Numbered from the stretch's first letter, positions 53,804 through 62,839 are shown. The stretch: DNA of 64,000 nt from Frateuria_A yonginensis (GCF_037137055.1 NZ_JBBBNY010000009.1:62001-126000), one strand, 5' to 3'. Program-made: numbers and translations. The notes: a model not told the origin generated them from the sequence alone.

Positions 53804-55768
53804 TCAATCCACCTTCAGCACGTCGTTGGAGCGGTCCGCTTCCGGCAGCGCGTGCGCCGGATCGAGCGCCGCCGAGACCACCTTGCGGGTCCCGGCCACG
53901 CGCACCACGTAGCGGGTGTGCTGCTGCCAGGTCTCCACCGGCACGCGCACGTCCCGGGTGCTGCCGTCGTCGTAGGTCAGGCGCAGCGTGGTGGGCAGCA
54001 CCAGCCGGTCCAGGTTCGCCACGGTCACCGCGGCGCCGTGCGACCAGTCGCCGTCGATCGGTTCGACCTTGCGCACGGCCATGTCGAACTGCCAGTTGTG
54101 CTGGTACCACCCGCGCCAGAACCAGCCCAGGTCCTCGCCCGCCTCGCTTTCCATGAAGCGGAAGAAATCCGACGGGCTGGGATGGTGGTAGGCCCAGGTG
54201 GCGATGTACTTGCGGAAGGCGTCGTCGAAGCGCTCGGGCCCGAGGATCTGCTCGCGCAGCAGCACCAGGCCGAAGGCGCCCTTGAAGTAGCTGACCGGGT
54301 GGCGGTACTTCTCGCTGGTCATGTCGGCACCGTTGAGCAGCGCGGGCGCGGCGGGATCGGCCAGCACCTGCGCGATCTCGTCCGCCGGGTTGCCCCCGTG
54401 CGGCGCGTATTCGCTGTCGCGCTTGGGCGCGTACTCGCCGTGGTTGAAGGCGTCGTCCTCGCCGATGTCGATGAAGGTGTTGAAGCCCTCGTCCATCCAT
54501 GCATGGCGGCGCTCGTTGGAGCCCACGATCATCGGGAACCAGCTGTGCCCGATCTCGTGCGCGATCACCATGTGCAGGCTCTTGCCCTTGGCGCGCTTGG
54601 CGTCGAAGGTGATGCCCGGGTACTCCATGCCGCCCGCGGTGCCGGCCTCGTTGATCGCCACCGGCCAGGGGTAGGGGTACCACTGCCTGGAGAAGTATTC
54701 GGTGGAGGCCTTGAGGTACTCGGTGGCGCGGCCCCAGGCGGCCCCGCCGGCGCTTTCGACCGGATACACCGACATCGCCAGCGCGGTCTTCCCGTGGGGC
54801 AGGTTGATGCGCGCGGCATCCCATACGAAGGCCCTGGAGGCGCCGAAGGCGACATCGCGGGTGTCGTGCATGCGGAAGTGCCAGGTCAGCGTGCCGCTGC
54901 GCTTCGGTCGGCTGGCCGGGTCGGTGACCTCGGCGGGCGTGCGGATCATCACCGTCGCGTCGCTGTGGCGGGCCCGGTCCAGCCGCTCGATCTCGGTGGA
55001 GGTAAGCACGTCCTGCGGGTTCACCAGCTCGCCGGACCCGGCCACGATCATGTCCCACGGCACGGTGACGCTGTAGTCGAAGTCGCCGTACTCCAGGTAG
55101 AACTCGCTGTTGAGGTAGGGCGCGGTGTCCCAGCCGCGCAGGTCGTCGTAGACGCACAGGCGCGGGTACCACTGGGCGATCTCGAAGATGTCGCCGTTCT
55201 TGCTCGGGTTGACGTCCATGCGCCCGCCGAACTCGCCCGGCACGGTGAAGCTCCAGGCGATGTGCACGCGCACGCGGCCGCCCTTGGGCGCGAGCGCCGC
55301 GGGCAGGCGGATCTGCATGCGGGTGTCGGACACCAGCCACTTCACCGGCTGGCGATGGCCCTCGGCGTCCTCGACCTCCACCGAGGCGATGCGGTAGCCG
55401 CTGGTGAACTCGGTGGGAAATTCGTCGGTGAAGGCGCCGCGCGCGTCGGGCTTGTAGCGGTTCTGGTCCAGCTGCAGCCACAGCACGTCCAGCGCGTCGG
55501 GGCTGTGGTTGGTGTAGGTGATGGTCTCGCGGCCGGTGAGCAGGCGACTGGCCGGGTCGAGCGTGGCCTCGATGCGGTAGTCGGCACGGTTCTGCCAGAA
55601 CAGCGGGCCGGGCTTGCCGTCGGCCGAGCGATAGGCGTTCACCGGGTCCGGATAGGTGAACGGCGCGAAGGTTTCCAGCGGGTCGTAGCGGGGCTTGTCG
55701 GCGGCCGCCGCGGCGGTGGCGAGCGCGAGCAGTGCGCCGACGAGGAAGAAAGGCAGGGCTTTGTGCAT
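53804..55768 (-). CDS. M1-family metallopeptidase, exported
   Basis: A 654-residue zinc peptidase with a Sec signal peptide (1-22). The gluzincin motif HExxH is H404-E405...H408 in AHEIGHSWFP, and the third ligand E427 follows after exactly 18 residues (WMDEGFN). GGMEYP takes the place of the GxMEN substrate motif. By family it is an aminopeptidase. Inside a mannosidase operon it may strip the peptide part of glycopeptides, which is inference. The gene is followed directly by the GH2 gene (possible TGA/GTG junction) and lies 23 bases after the AGE gene. Confidence 0.93.
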   Translation of the reverse strand: MHKALPFFLVGALLALATAAAAADKPRYDPLETFAPFTYPDPVNAYRSADGKPGPLFWQNRADYRIEATLDPASRLLTGRETITYTNHSPDALDVLWLQLDQNRYKPDARGAFTDEFPTEFTSGYRIASVEVEDAEGHRQPVKWLVSDTRMQIRLPAALAPKGGRVRVHIAWSFTVPGEFGGRMDVNPSKNGDIFEIAQWYPRLCVYDDLRGWDTAPYLNSEFYLEYGDFDYSVTVPWDMIVAGSGELVNPQDVLTSTEIERLDRARHSDATVMIRTPAEVTDPASRPKRSGTLTWHFRMHDTRDVAFGASRAFVWDAARINLPHGKTALAMSVYPVESAGGAAWGRATEYLKASTEYFSRQWYPYPWPVAINEAGTAGGMEYPGITFDAKRAKGKSLHMVIAHEIGHSWFPMIVGSNERRHAWMDEGFNTFIDIGEDDAFNHGEYAPKRDSEYAPHGGNPADEIAQVLADPAAPALLNGADMTSEKYRHPVSYFKGAFGLVLLREQILGPERFDDAFRKYIATWAYHHPSPSDFFRFMESEAGEDLGWFWRGWYQHNWQFDMAVRKVEPIDGDWSHGAAVTVANLDRLVLPTTLRLTYDDGSTRDVRVPVETWQQHTRYVVRVAGTRKVVSAALDPAHALPEADRSNDVLKVD

Positions 55769-55791
55769 GGGGATCCCCTGGGGTCGCGAAA

Positions 55792-57003
55792 CTAGGGCTG
55801 GCCGCCGGCGCGGATCAGTGCGAGCACCTCGTGGCAGGCGCCCATGGTGTGGTAGTCGGTCTTGCCGGCCGGGCTCTTTTCGTCGTCGTACTTGCGGTTG
55901 TCGTGGGTGAGGATGCGGTACCAGGCGCCGTAGCGGTGGTCGACGAAATGCTGCCAGGCATAGCTCCAGAGCCGCTCGTACCACTGGTCGTATTCGGCCA
56001 GCCCGGTGCGCGCGTGCAGCAGCGCGGCGGCGGCCAGCGACTCGGCCTGCACCCAGAAGTACTTGTCGCCGTCGCAGACCTGGCCGTTCGGCGCGAAGCC
56101 GTAGCTGATGCCGCCGTGCTTGCCGTCCCAGGCGCGCATCAGTGCGGTGTCGAACAGGTGGCGCGCGGTCGGCAGCAGCCAGCGCTCCTCGCGGCCGCGC
56201 TCGGCGAGCATCGACTCCATGATCAGCAGCAGCTTGGCCCACTCGGTCTGGTGGCCGGGCTGGAAGCCCCAGGGGCGGAACAGGTGGCGCGGGTTGTCGC
56301 GGTTGTAGTCCCAGTCGACGTTCCACTGCGCGTCGTAGTGTTCCCACACCAGGCCGCCGGCCTTGGCCGCCTGGCGACGGGTCATGTGGTCGGCCAGGAG
56401 CAGGGCGCGGTCGAGGTAGCGCGGGTCGTCGCTGGCCTGGTAGGCGGCCAGCATCGCCTCGCACATGTGCATGTTGGCGTTCTGGCCGCGGTAGGGCGAG
56501 AAGTTCCAGTGCGCGTCGGCTTCGTCGCGGTACAGCCCGGCGTCCGCGTCCCAGTAGCGGCGCTCGAGCAGCTCCCAGGTCTCGTCCATCCACGGCGCCG
56601 CCTCCACGATGCCGGCGCGGCGCGCGCTGGCGCAGGCCAGCAGCACGAAGGCGACGCCGTAGGCGTGGTTGGTGCGATCCTCCGGCCTGCCGTCGCGCAG
56701 CGTCCAGGCGTAGCCGCCCGTCGCCGGATCGCGATGTACCTCGTGCACGTAGCGCAGGCCGTGGCGGGCGGCTTCCAGGTAGTCGTTGTCCTCGAACTCG
56801 ACCGCGGCCAGCGCGTAGTTGAAGACGAAGCGCGTGCTGCTCACCAGGTGGCGATGACTGCGGTCGTAGACCGTGCCGTCGTCCTTGAAGTAGTGGAAGA
56901 AGCCGCCGGCCGGGTCGATCGCGCGCGGGTGATAGAACGCCATCGTCTGGGCGATGTGCTCGCGCAGGAAGCTTTCGCTGCGGAAATCGGGCAGGGGGGT
57001 CAT
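55792..57003 (-). CDS. AGE-family epimerase/isomerase, probably D-mannose isomerase
   Basis: A 403-residue (alpha/alpha)6-barrel enzyme of the N-acylglucosamine 2-epimerase family, without a signal peptide, so cytoplasmic. Conserved stretches include SSTRFVFNYALAAVEF, HAYGVAFVLLACA, RGQNANMHMCEAML, FRPWGFQPGHQTEWAKLL and FWVQAESLAAA. The GFQPGHQTEWAKLL region and the partner fructokinase favour mannose-fructose isomerase (EC 5.3.1.7) over GlcNAc epimerase. It overlaps the kinase gene by four bases (ATGA). Mannose made by the periplasmic mannosidases would be the substrate. Confidence 0.9.
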   Translation of the reverse strand: MTPLPDFRSESFLREHIAQTMAFYHPRAIDPAGGFFHYFKDDGTVYDRSHRHLVSSTRFVFNYALAAVEFEDNDYLEAARHGLRYVHEVHRDPATGGYAWTLRDGRPEDRTNHAYGVAFVLLACASARRAGIVEAAPWMDETWELLERRYWDADAGLYRDEADAHWNFSPYRGQNANMHMCEAMLAAYQASDDPRYLDRALLLADHMTRRQAAKAGGLVWEHYDAQWNVDWDYNRDNPRHLFRPWGFQPGHQTEWAKLLLIMESMLAERGREERWLLPTARHLFDTALMRAWDGKHGGISYGFAPNGQVCDGDKYFWVQAESLAAAALLHARTGLAEYDQWYERLWSYAWQHFVDHRYGAWYRILTHDNRKYDDEKSPAGKTDYHTMGACHEVLALIRAGGQP

Positions 57004-57968
57004 GGCTGGGATTCCAGGAAGGCGTGGACTTCCGCAGCGCTGGGCATGGCGCTGAAGGAGCCCTGGCGGGTCACGGTGAGCGCGCCGCAGGCGGCGGCGA
57101 AGGCGAGCATCCCGCCGAGCGCCGCGCGGTCGTCGAGCAGCGCATCGAGCGCCGCGACGCCCCCGAGCTCGGCGAGCCGGCACAGCAGGCCGCCGACGAA
57201 GGCATCGCCGGCGGCGGTGGTATCGACCGCATCCACCTGCGGGCAGGGCAGCTCGCCCTGCGCGTCGCGGCGGAACCAGCGCAGCGGACGCGGGCCATCG
57301 GTCACCACCAGCAGGCGCGTACGCCCCTGCCACAGGCGTTCGAGCAAGGCGCCGTCCTCGGCCAGCCAGGCATATTCCTCCGCGCACAGCTTGACCACGT
57401 CGGCCAGGTGCAACGCCGGCCACACCGAAGGGCGCGGGTCGGATTCGCGCGGCCACAGCGCCGGGCGCAGGTTGAGGTCGAAGCTGACCAGCGCGCCGGC
57501 GGCCTGCGCTCGGCGCATGCCTTCGCGCGTGGTCTCGGCCAGCGCCGGGTCGGTCATGCTGTTGGAGCAGACGTGGAACACCGAGACGTCGTCGAAGGCT
57601 CCCGCGCGGAAGTGCTCCGGCCGGAACAGCAGGTCGGCCGACGGCGGGCGGTAGAAGTTGAAGCTGCGCTCGCCGCGTGCGTCCAGGCTGACGAAGGCCA
57701 GCGCGGTGTTCGCCTCGCCGGTGCGCGCCACGTCGCCCACGTCGACGCCGGCGCGACGCAGGCTGTCCAGCAGGAAATCGCCGAACGGGTCGAGCGCCAG
57801 CATGCCGGCGAAGCGCGCGCGGCCGCCCAGCCGCGCCACCGCCACGGCCACGTTGGCCGGCGCGCCGCCGGCGAAGGGGACGAAGGCGCGCGGGAATCCG
57901 GTCTCGCCCACGCCTTCGGCGTGGAAATCGATCAGCGCTTCGCCGAAACAGAGGATGCCAGGTCGCAT
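57000..57968 (-). CDS. PfkB-family sugar kinase, probably fructokinase
   Basis: A 322-residue ribokinase-like kinase. The N-terminal FGEALIDF and FAGGAPANVAVAVARLGG form the sugar site. The C-terminal signature DTTAAGDAFVGGLL contains the catalytic base D255. The sequence is like bacterial fructokinases. Located between the transporter and isomerase genes and overlapping the latter, it likely phosphorylates fructose formed from mannose to fructose-6-phosphate. Direct phosphorylation of mannose is the alternative. Confidence 0.92.
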   Translation of the reverse strand: MRPGILCFGEALIDFHAEGVGETGFPRAFVPFAGGAPANVAVAVARLGGRARFAGMLALDPFGDFLLDSLRRAGVDVGDVARTGEANTALAFVSLDARGERSFNFYRPPSADLLFRPEHFRAGAFDDVSVFHVCSNSMTDPALAETTREGMRRAQAAGALVSFDLNLRPALWPRESDPRPSVWPALHLADVVKLCAEEYAWLAEDGALLERLWQGRTRLLVVTDGPRPLRWFRRDAQGELPCPQVDAVDTTAAGDAFVGGLLCRLAELGGVAALDALLDDRAALGGMLAFAAACGALTVTRQGSFSAMPSAAEVHAFLESQP

Positions 57969-57977
57969 GCCGGGCCC

Positions 57978-59300
57978 TCAGCGGGTCAGTGCCGGCGCGT
58001 CCACGACGCGCGAGCCGCACAGACCGTAGAACACGATGTAGGCGTAGCACAGCGCCGGCAGCACGAAGGCAAGCTGCACCCCGATCCGGTCGGCCAGTGC
58101 GCCCTGCGCGAACGGCACCAGGGCGCCACCGACGATCGCCATGATCAGCAAACTCGAGGCCTTCTCGGTCAGCGGGCCCAGGCGCTCGATGCCGAGCGTG
58201 AAGATGGTCGGAAACATGATCGAGTTGAACAGGCCGATCGCGACCACGCTCCACGTGGCCGTCATGCCACCGGTGCTGATGGTGGTCGCCAGCAGCAGGA
58301 TGTTGATGCCGGCGAACAGCGCCAGCAGCGCGCGCGGGGAGTAGCGCGTCATCAGCCAGGATCCGGCGAAGCGGCCGATCATGGCGCCCAGCCAGTAGTA
58401 CGAGACGTAGGTGGCCGCTGTGGTCTCGGGCATGTTGCCGATCTGCGGCAGGGTCAGGTAGCTGACCATGAAGCTGCCGATCGACACCTCGGCACCCACG
58501 TAGCAGAAGATGGCGATCACGCCGAACAGCACGTGCGGGTGGCGCAGCGCGTCGAGCAGCGTGTGGTGCTCGCGGTCGGCCTGCTCGGTGGCCTCTTCCA
58601 GCGCGGGCAGGCGGAACAGGTACACCAGCACCGCCAGCGCGAACAGCGCGACCGCCAGGCCGAGGTACGGACCCTGTACCGCGTGCGCTTCCTGCGTGCG
58701 GTAGGCCAGTTGCTCCGCGGGCGCGAGCTGGGTGACTTCCAGCGAGCTCTTCACCGCGACCGAGAGGATCAGCAGGCCGCCGAAGTGCGGCGCCAGGAAG
58801 GTGCCGAAGGAGTTGAGCGCCTGCGCCAGGGTGAGCCGGCTGGAACTGGTGCGCGCAGGTCCCAGCAGCGCCACGTACGGATTGGCCGCCACCTGCAGCA
58901 CGGTGATGCCGGTAGCCAGCACGAACAGGGCGCCGAGGAAGGCGGGATAGGAATGCAGCCCGGCCGCCGGCCAGAACCCCGCCGCGCCCACGCCCGCGAT
59001 CGCCAGGCCCGCGACGATGCCGAGCTTGTAGCCCAGGTGCGCCACCAGCCGTCCGGCCGGTAGCGACGTCAGGAAGTAGGCGCCGAAGAAGGTGAACTGC
59101 ACCAGCATCGCCTGCGCGTAGTTCAGTTCGAACAGCGCCTTCAGGTGCGGAATCAGGATGTCGTTGAGGCAGGTGAGGAAGCCCCACATGAAGAAGATCG
59201 TGGTGACCACGCCCAGTGCGAGCGGATAGTCGGTGTAGCGCTCGCGCGTGCCGTCCGCGGGCGCGGCGGGCGTCGGGGTGGGGGCGTTGGCGAAGGCCAT
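57978..59300 (-). CDS. FucP-type sugar/H+ symporter (MFS)
   Basis: A 440-residue major-facilitator transporter of the fucose/glucose/galactose permease group with about twelve transmembrane helices. Family features are FFMWGFLTCLNDILIPHLK, NYAQAMLVQFTFFGAYFLTSLPAG and TVLQVAANPYVALLGP (N-terminal half), and YYWLGAMIGRFAGSW (C-terminal half). It is preceded by the LacI gene with only a 12-base gap and followed by the kinase gene. Mannose is the likely cargo because of the operon, although the paralogous GluP and NagP proteins carry other hexoses. Confidence 0.93.
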   Translation of the reverse strand: MAFANAPTPTPAAPADGTRERYTDYPLALGVVTTIFFMWGFLTCLNDILIPHLKALFELNYAQAMLVQFTFFGAYFLTSLPAGRLVAHLGYKLGIVAGLAIAGVGAAGFWPAAGLHSYPAFLGALFVLATGITVLQVAANPYVALLGPARTSSSRLTLAQALNSFGTFLAPHFGGLLILSVAVKSSLEVTQLAPAEQLAYRTQEAHAVQGPYLGLAVALFALAVLVYLFRLPALEEATEQADREHHTLLDALRHPHVLFGVIAIFCYVGAEVSIGSFMVSYLTLPQIGNMPETTAATYVSYYWLGAMIGRFAGSWLMTRYSPRALLALFAGINILLLATTISTGGMTATWSVVAIGLFNSIMFPTIFTLGIERLGPLTEKASSLLIMAIVGGALVPFAQGALADRIGVQLAFVLPALCYAYIVFYGLCGSRVVDAPALTR

Positions 59301-59312
59301 GGGGGCTCCTGG

Positions 59313-60362
59313 TCAGGCGAGGGGAGGACAGCTGCTGGCACGGACCACCAGCTGTACGGGTGCGATCACGCGACGCGCGGCGGCGCCCGGGTCGCGCAGG
59401 CGTTCGAGCAGCATCTGCGCCGCCTGGCGCCCGCGCGCCCGCGGCGCGGCGACCAGCGTGGTCAGCGGCGGACTGGCCAGCGCGGCCTCGGCGATGTCGT
59501 CGAAGCCGGTGACGGCGAAGTCGCGGCCCGGCGTGTGGCCCTGGCGCGTCAGGCCCTGCATCAGGCCCAGCGCGACCGCGTCGTTGTAGCAGACCGCGGC
59601 GGTGGGCGCGGGCACGGCCGCGAACAGCGCCGGCACGCAGGCGGCCGCGTCCAGGCGCGTGGGGGCGCACTCCACGCGCCAGTGCGCCGCCACGGCCGCG
59701 CCGGCAGCCCGCATGGCCGCCAGGTAGCCGGCGTGGCGCTGGCGGCAGGAGCTGGAATCGTCGTGGCCACCGAAGAAGGCGATGTGGCGGTGGCCGAGCG
59801 CGAGCAGGTGTTCGGTGGCCTGGCGCGCGCCCTGCTGGTTGTCCAGCGCCAGCACGTCCCAATGCGCGGCTTCTGGCAGCTCGCCGCCCAGTTCGCGGTT
59901 GAACAGCAGCAGTGGCGTGGCCGCGCCGACCGTGGCCAGCACCTGGACGGCATCGCTGCCCTCGGCGGGCGACAGGATCAGGCCGCCGGGGCCGTGCTCG
60001 ATCAGCGAGCCGAGCACCGCCTGTTCGCGCCTGGGCGACTCGCTGGTGGAGCCGAGCAGGGTGACGAAGCCGGCCGCGCCCACCACCTCGTCGACGCCGG
60101 CAGCGAACTCGGCGAAGAACGGGTTGGCCAGTTCGTTGACCACCAGCGCGATGGACGAGGAGGTGCGCCGGCGCAGGTTGGCCGCCGCGCGGTTGTAGAC
60201 GTAGCCCTGGCGCCGCAGCTCGGCCTCCACCCGCGCGCGGGTGTCCTTGTGCACCAGCGGGCTGCCGCGCAGCACCAGCGAGACGGTCGCGCGCGACACG
60301 CCGCAGCCGGCGGCGATGTCGCGCAGGGTGACCTTGCGGCCGAGCGGTGCATTGGTATCCAT
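59313..60362 (-). CDS. LacI-family transcriptional repressor of the mannoside locus
   Basis: A 349-residue regulator. The N-terminal helix-turn-helix and hinge (VTLRDIAAGCGVSRATVSLVLRG, then AAANLRRRTSSSIALVV) are followed by a periplasmic-binding-protein-like effector domain (NELANPFFAEFAAGVDE, VTGFDDIAEAALASPPLTTL). First gene of an eight-gene leftward operon ending at 47035. Two LacI-type palindromes lie in the divergent spacer, one 12 bases before its own start, so it is probably autoregulated. The inducer is likely a mannose-containing sugar or a phosphorylated derivative. Confidence 0.94.
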   Translation of the reverse strand: MDTNAPLGRKVTLRDIAAGCGVSRATVSLVLRGSPLVHKDTRARVEAELRRQGYVYNRAAANLRRRTSSSIALVVNELANPFFAEFAAGVDEVVGAAGFVTLLGSTSESPRREQAVLGSLIEHGPGGLILSPAEGSDAVQVLATVGAATPLLLFNRELGGELPEAAHWDVLALDNQQGARQATEHLLALGHRHIAFFGGHDDSSSCRQRHAGYLAAMRAAGAAVAAHWRVECAPTRLDAAACVPALFAAVPAPTAAVCYNDAVALGLMQGLTRQGHTPGRDFAVTGFDDIAEAALASPPLTTLVAAPRARGRQAAQMLLERLRDPGAAARRVIAPVQLVVRASSCPPLA

Positions 60363-60373
60363 GGAGGGCTGCG

Positions 60374-60395
60374 CAAGTTAGAACGATCCAAATCT
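60374..60395. promoter_or_regulatory. LacI operator in front of the repressor operon
   Basis: CAAGTTAGAACGATCCAAATCT shares the right half GAACGATCCAAA with the stronger operator at 60457. On the minus strand a -10-like TAGATT overlaps it, so bound repressor would block the lacI-led operon. Confidence 0.65.
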
Positions 60396-60456
60396 AGCCG
60401 ATCGGACCGGCCAGGGCTTCACGCAGCGCAACATGCGCCGGAGGCGGCGCGCTGCT

Positions 60457-60478
60457 AGGTTTGGAACGATCCAAACCT
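60457..60478. promoter_or_regulatory. LacI operator in front of the divergent GH92 gene
   Basis: AGGTTTGGAACGATCCAAACCT is a 22-base near-perfect palindrome (20 of 22 positions match the reverse complement) with the central CG typical of LacI sites. A -10-like TAGGTT overlaps its left end, and GGAGA starts immediately downstream. Confidence 0.85.
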
Positions 60479-60488
60479 GGAGATACCC

Positions 60489-62747
60489 ATGGCCCGCCTG
60501 TCCTGCCTGCTCGTCCTCGGCCTCGGGCTGCTGCCCGGGCTGGCCGCGGCCGGCCATGCCGCCGACGTCGATCCGCGCATCGGCACCGGCGGCGACGGCC
60601 ACACCTTCCCCGGCGCCACGGTGCCGTTCGGCATGATCCAGCTCTCGCCGGACACCGCGATGCCGGACTTCAAGCACGCCTACAAGTGGGCCGCCGGCTA
60701 CCAGTACGGCGACGACAGCATCCTGGGCTTCTCGCACACGCACTTCTCCGGCTCGGGCCACTCGGACCTGGGCGACGTGCTGGTGATGCCGATCGCCGGC
60801 GAGGTGAAGCTCGAGCCGGGCGACCCGAAGGTACCCGGCAGCGGCTACCGCTCGCGCTTCGATCATGCAAGCGAGGTGGTGCAGGCCGGCTACTACGCCG
60901 TGACCCTGGCCGACTACGGCATCCGCGCCGAGCTCACCGCCGGGCGGCGCATCGGCTGGCACCGCTATACGTTCCCCAAGGGCAAGGGCGCGCACCTGCT
61001 GCTCGACCTGCGCCCGAGCATCTACGACTACCCCGGCAAAGTGCTGTGGTCGCACCTGCAGATCGCCGACGACGGCACCGTCACCGGCTGCCGCACCACG
61101 CGCGGCTGGGCGCCGGGGCGGCAGCTCTGCTTCGCCATGCGCTTCGACCGGCCGATGGTGTCGCGCACGCTGTACGACCGCGAGACCGACGTGGCCTACA
61201 AGGGCTTCAAGGGCCCGGGCAACCAGCCGGCCGACCACGACGCGCAGAACGGCCGCGCGCTGGTGGGCGTGTTCGACTTCGGCACGCTCACGCGGCCACT
61301 TCAGGTGAAAGTGGCGATTTCCACGGTGAGCGCGGCCAATGCGGTCGCCAACCTCGACACGGACGGCCAGGGCTGGGACTTCGACGCCCGCCGCGCGCAG
61401 GCGCAAGCGGCCTGGGACAAGGCGTTGGCGGTGATCGACGTGGACGCGTCGGCGCCGGTGCGCACGCAGTTCTACACCGCGCTGTACCACGCCATGCTGT
61501 CGCCCACGCTGAGCATGGACGCCAACGGCGAGTACCGCGGGCCCGACCATGCCGTGCACCGGGCCGAGGGCTTCGATTTCTATTCGACCTGGTCGCTGTG
61601 GGACGTCTACCGCGCGCAGCAGCCGCTCATGGTGCTGTTGCGGCCGGACCTCAGCACCGATTTCGTGCGCTCGCTGATCGCCGCGCGCGAGGCCAGCCCG
61701 TTCGGCATCCTGCCGGTGTGGGCGTACCAGGGCCTGGAGACCTGGTGCATGATCGGCTACCACGCCGTGCCGGTGATCGCCGACGCCTACGTCAAGGGCG
61801 TGCGCGGTTTCGACGCCGGCAAGGCGCTGGATGCGATGGTCGCCAGCGCCACCTACGCGCCCTACGGCGACCTGGCCGACTACATGAAGCTCGGCTACGT
61901 GCCGATCGACCGCGAACCCGAAGGCGCCTCCAAGACCCTCGAATACGCCTACGACGACTGGACCATCGCGCAGATGGCCAGGGCGATCGGCCGCGAGGAC
62001 GTCGCCGCGACCTTCGCCCGCCGCGCCGGCAACTGGCGCAACGCCTGGGATGCCAAGACCGGCTTCATGCGCGCGCGGCTGGCGGACGGGTCGTTCCGGG
62101 AGCCGTTCGACCCCTCTGCGGCCGGCTACGGCAGCGACTACACCGAGGGCAACGCCTTCCAGTACTCCTGGTACGTGCCGCAGGACGTGCCCGGGCTGAT
62201 CCAGGCGATGGGTGGCGAGGCGACGTTCGTGCAGCGGCTGGACGCCGTGTTCGACGCCAAGGTCGATCCCGCGCACTTCAAGCACGTGGAGGACATCACC
62301 GGCCTGATCGGCTGGTACGCGCACGGCAACGAACCCAGCCACCACATCGCCTACCTGTACGACTACGCCGGCGCGCCGTGGAAGACCCAGGCCAGGCTCA
62401 AGCAGATCATGGACAGCCAGTACGCCGCCCGCCCGGACGGCCTGGCCGGCAACGACGACCTGGGCCAGATGTCCGCCTGGTACGTGTTCACCGCGCTGGG
62501 CTTCTACCCGGTGGCGCCGGGCAGCGACCGCTACGCCCTGGGGCGGCCGTTCGTGGCGCGCGCCACCCTGCACCCGGCCGGCGGCAAGGCATTCACGGTC
62601 ACGGCCGCGCCGCTGGACGATGCGCATCCGTACGTCGGCGAGGTCACCCTGAACGGCCAGCCGTTGCCGCAGCCCTTCCTGCGCCACGCCCAGATCCTGG
62701 CCGGCGGCGAGCTGCACTTCCGCATGCAGGCCACGCCCTCGCACTGA
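60489..62747 (+). CDS. GH92 alpha-mannosidase, Sec-type signal
   Basis: A 752-residue second GH92 enzyme, divergent from the main operon, with a Sec signal peptide (about 1-24, MARLSCLLVLGLGLLPGLAA...). The family start DPRIGTGGDGHTFPGATVPFGM and the catalytic-domain motifs HGNEPSHHIAYLYDYAG and GNDDLGQMSAWYVFTALGFY are present. Compared with the first GH92, GNED is replaced by GNDD and the early metal/sugar loops differ, so linkage preference may differ. GGAGA supports ATG 60489. Controlled by the palindromic operator at 60457. Confidence 0.95.
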   Translation: MARLSCLLVLGLGLLPGLAAAGHAADVDPRIGTGGDGHTFPGATVPFGMIQLSPDTAMPDFKHAYKWAAGYQYGDDSILGFSHTHFSGSGHSDLGDVLVMPIAGEVKLEPGDPKVPGSGYRSRFDHASEVVQAGYYAVTLADYGIRAELTAGRRIGWHRYTFPKGKGAHLLLDLRPSIYDYPGKVLWSHLQIADDGTVTGCRTTRGWAPGRQLCFAMRFDRPMVSRTLYDRETDVAYKGFKGPGNQPADHDAQNGRALVGVFDFGTLTRPLQVKVAISTVSAANAVANLDTDGQGWDFDARRAQAQAAWDKALAVIDVDASAPVRTQFYTALYHAMLSPTLSMDANGEYRGPDHAVHRAEGFDFYSTWSLWDVYRAQQPLMVLLRPDLSTDFVRSLIAAREASPFGILPVWAYQGLETWCMIGYHAVPVIADAYVKGVRGFDAGKALDAMVASATYAPYGDLADYMKLGYVPIDREPEGASKTLEYAYDDWTIAQMARAIGREDVAATFARRAGNWRNAWDAKTGFMRARLADGSFREPFDPSAAGYGSDYTEGNAFQYSWYVPQDVPGLIQAMGGEATFVQRLDAVFDAKVDPAHFKHVEDITGLIGWYAHGNEPSHHIAYLYDYAGAPWKTQARLKQIMDSQYAARPDGLAGNDDLGQMSAWYVFTALGFYPVAPGSDRYALGRPFVARATLHPAGGKAFTVTAAPLDDAHPYVGEVTLNGQPLPQPFLRHAQILAGGELHFRMQATPSH

Positions 62748-62786
62748 GGCGCCGCCAGCCGCACGCGCTTCCGGGCGGGGCCGGAG

Positions 62787-62839
62787 CGGCGGGCTTCGCC
62801 CGCGCGCCCGGCCGCGCGGTCCGCGGGCGCGCGGCCGGG
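62787..62839 (+). terminator. Double hairpin after the second GH92 gene
   Basis: GCGGGC-TTC-GCCCGC (about 62789-62803) is followed by a perfect 12-base stem CCCGGCCGCGCG/CGCGCGGCCGGG (62807-62818 with 62828-62839). There is no T-run, so termination may depend on Rho. The remaining spacer to 62964 shows nothing. Confidence 0.45.

Noticed and set aside
49340..55795. A 2151-codon open frame on the plus strand through the mannosidase operon
   Set aside because: It runs antisense to GH92, GH125, GH2 and M1 genes, all with intact catalytic motifs. The low-complexity product shows no domain.
60430..60456. Additional operator half-sites between the two LacI operators
   Set aside because: The sequence there is GC-rich without the GATCC/GGATC core.
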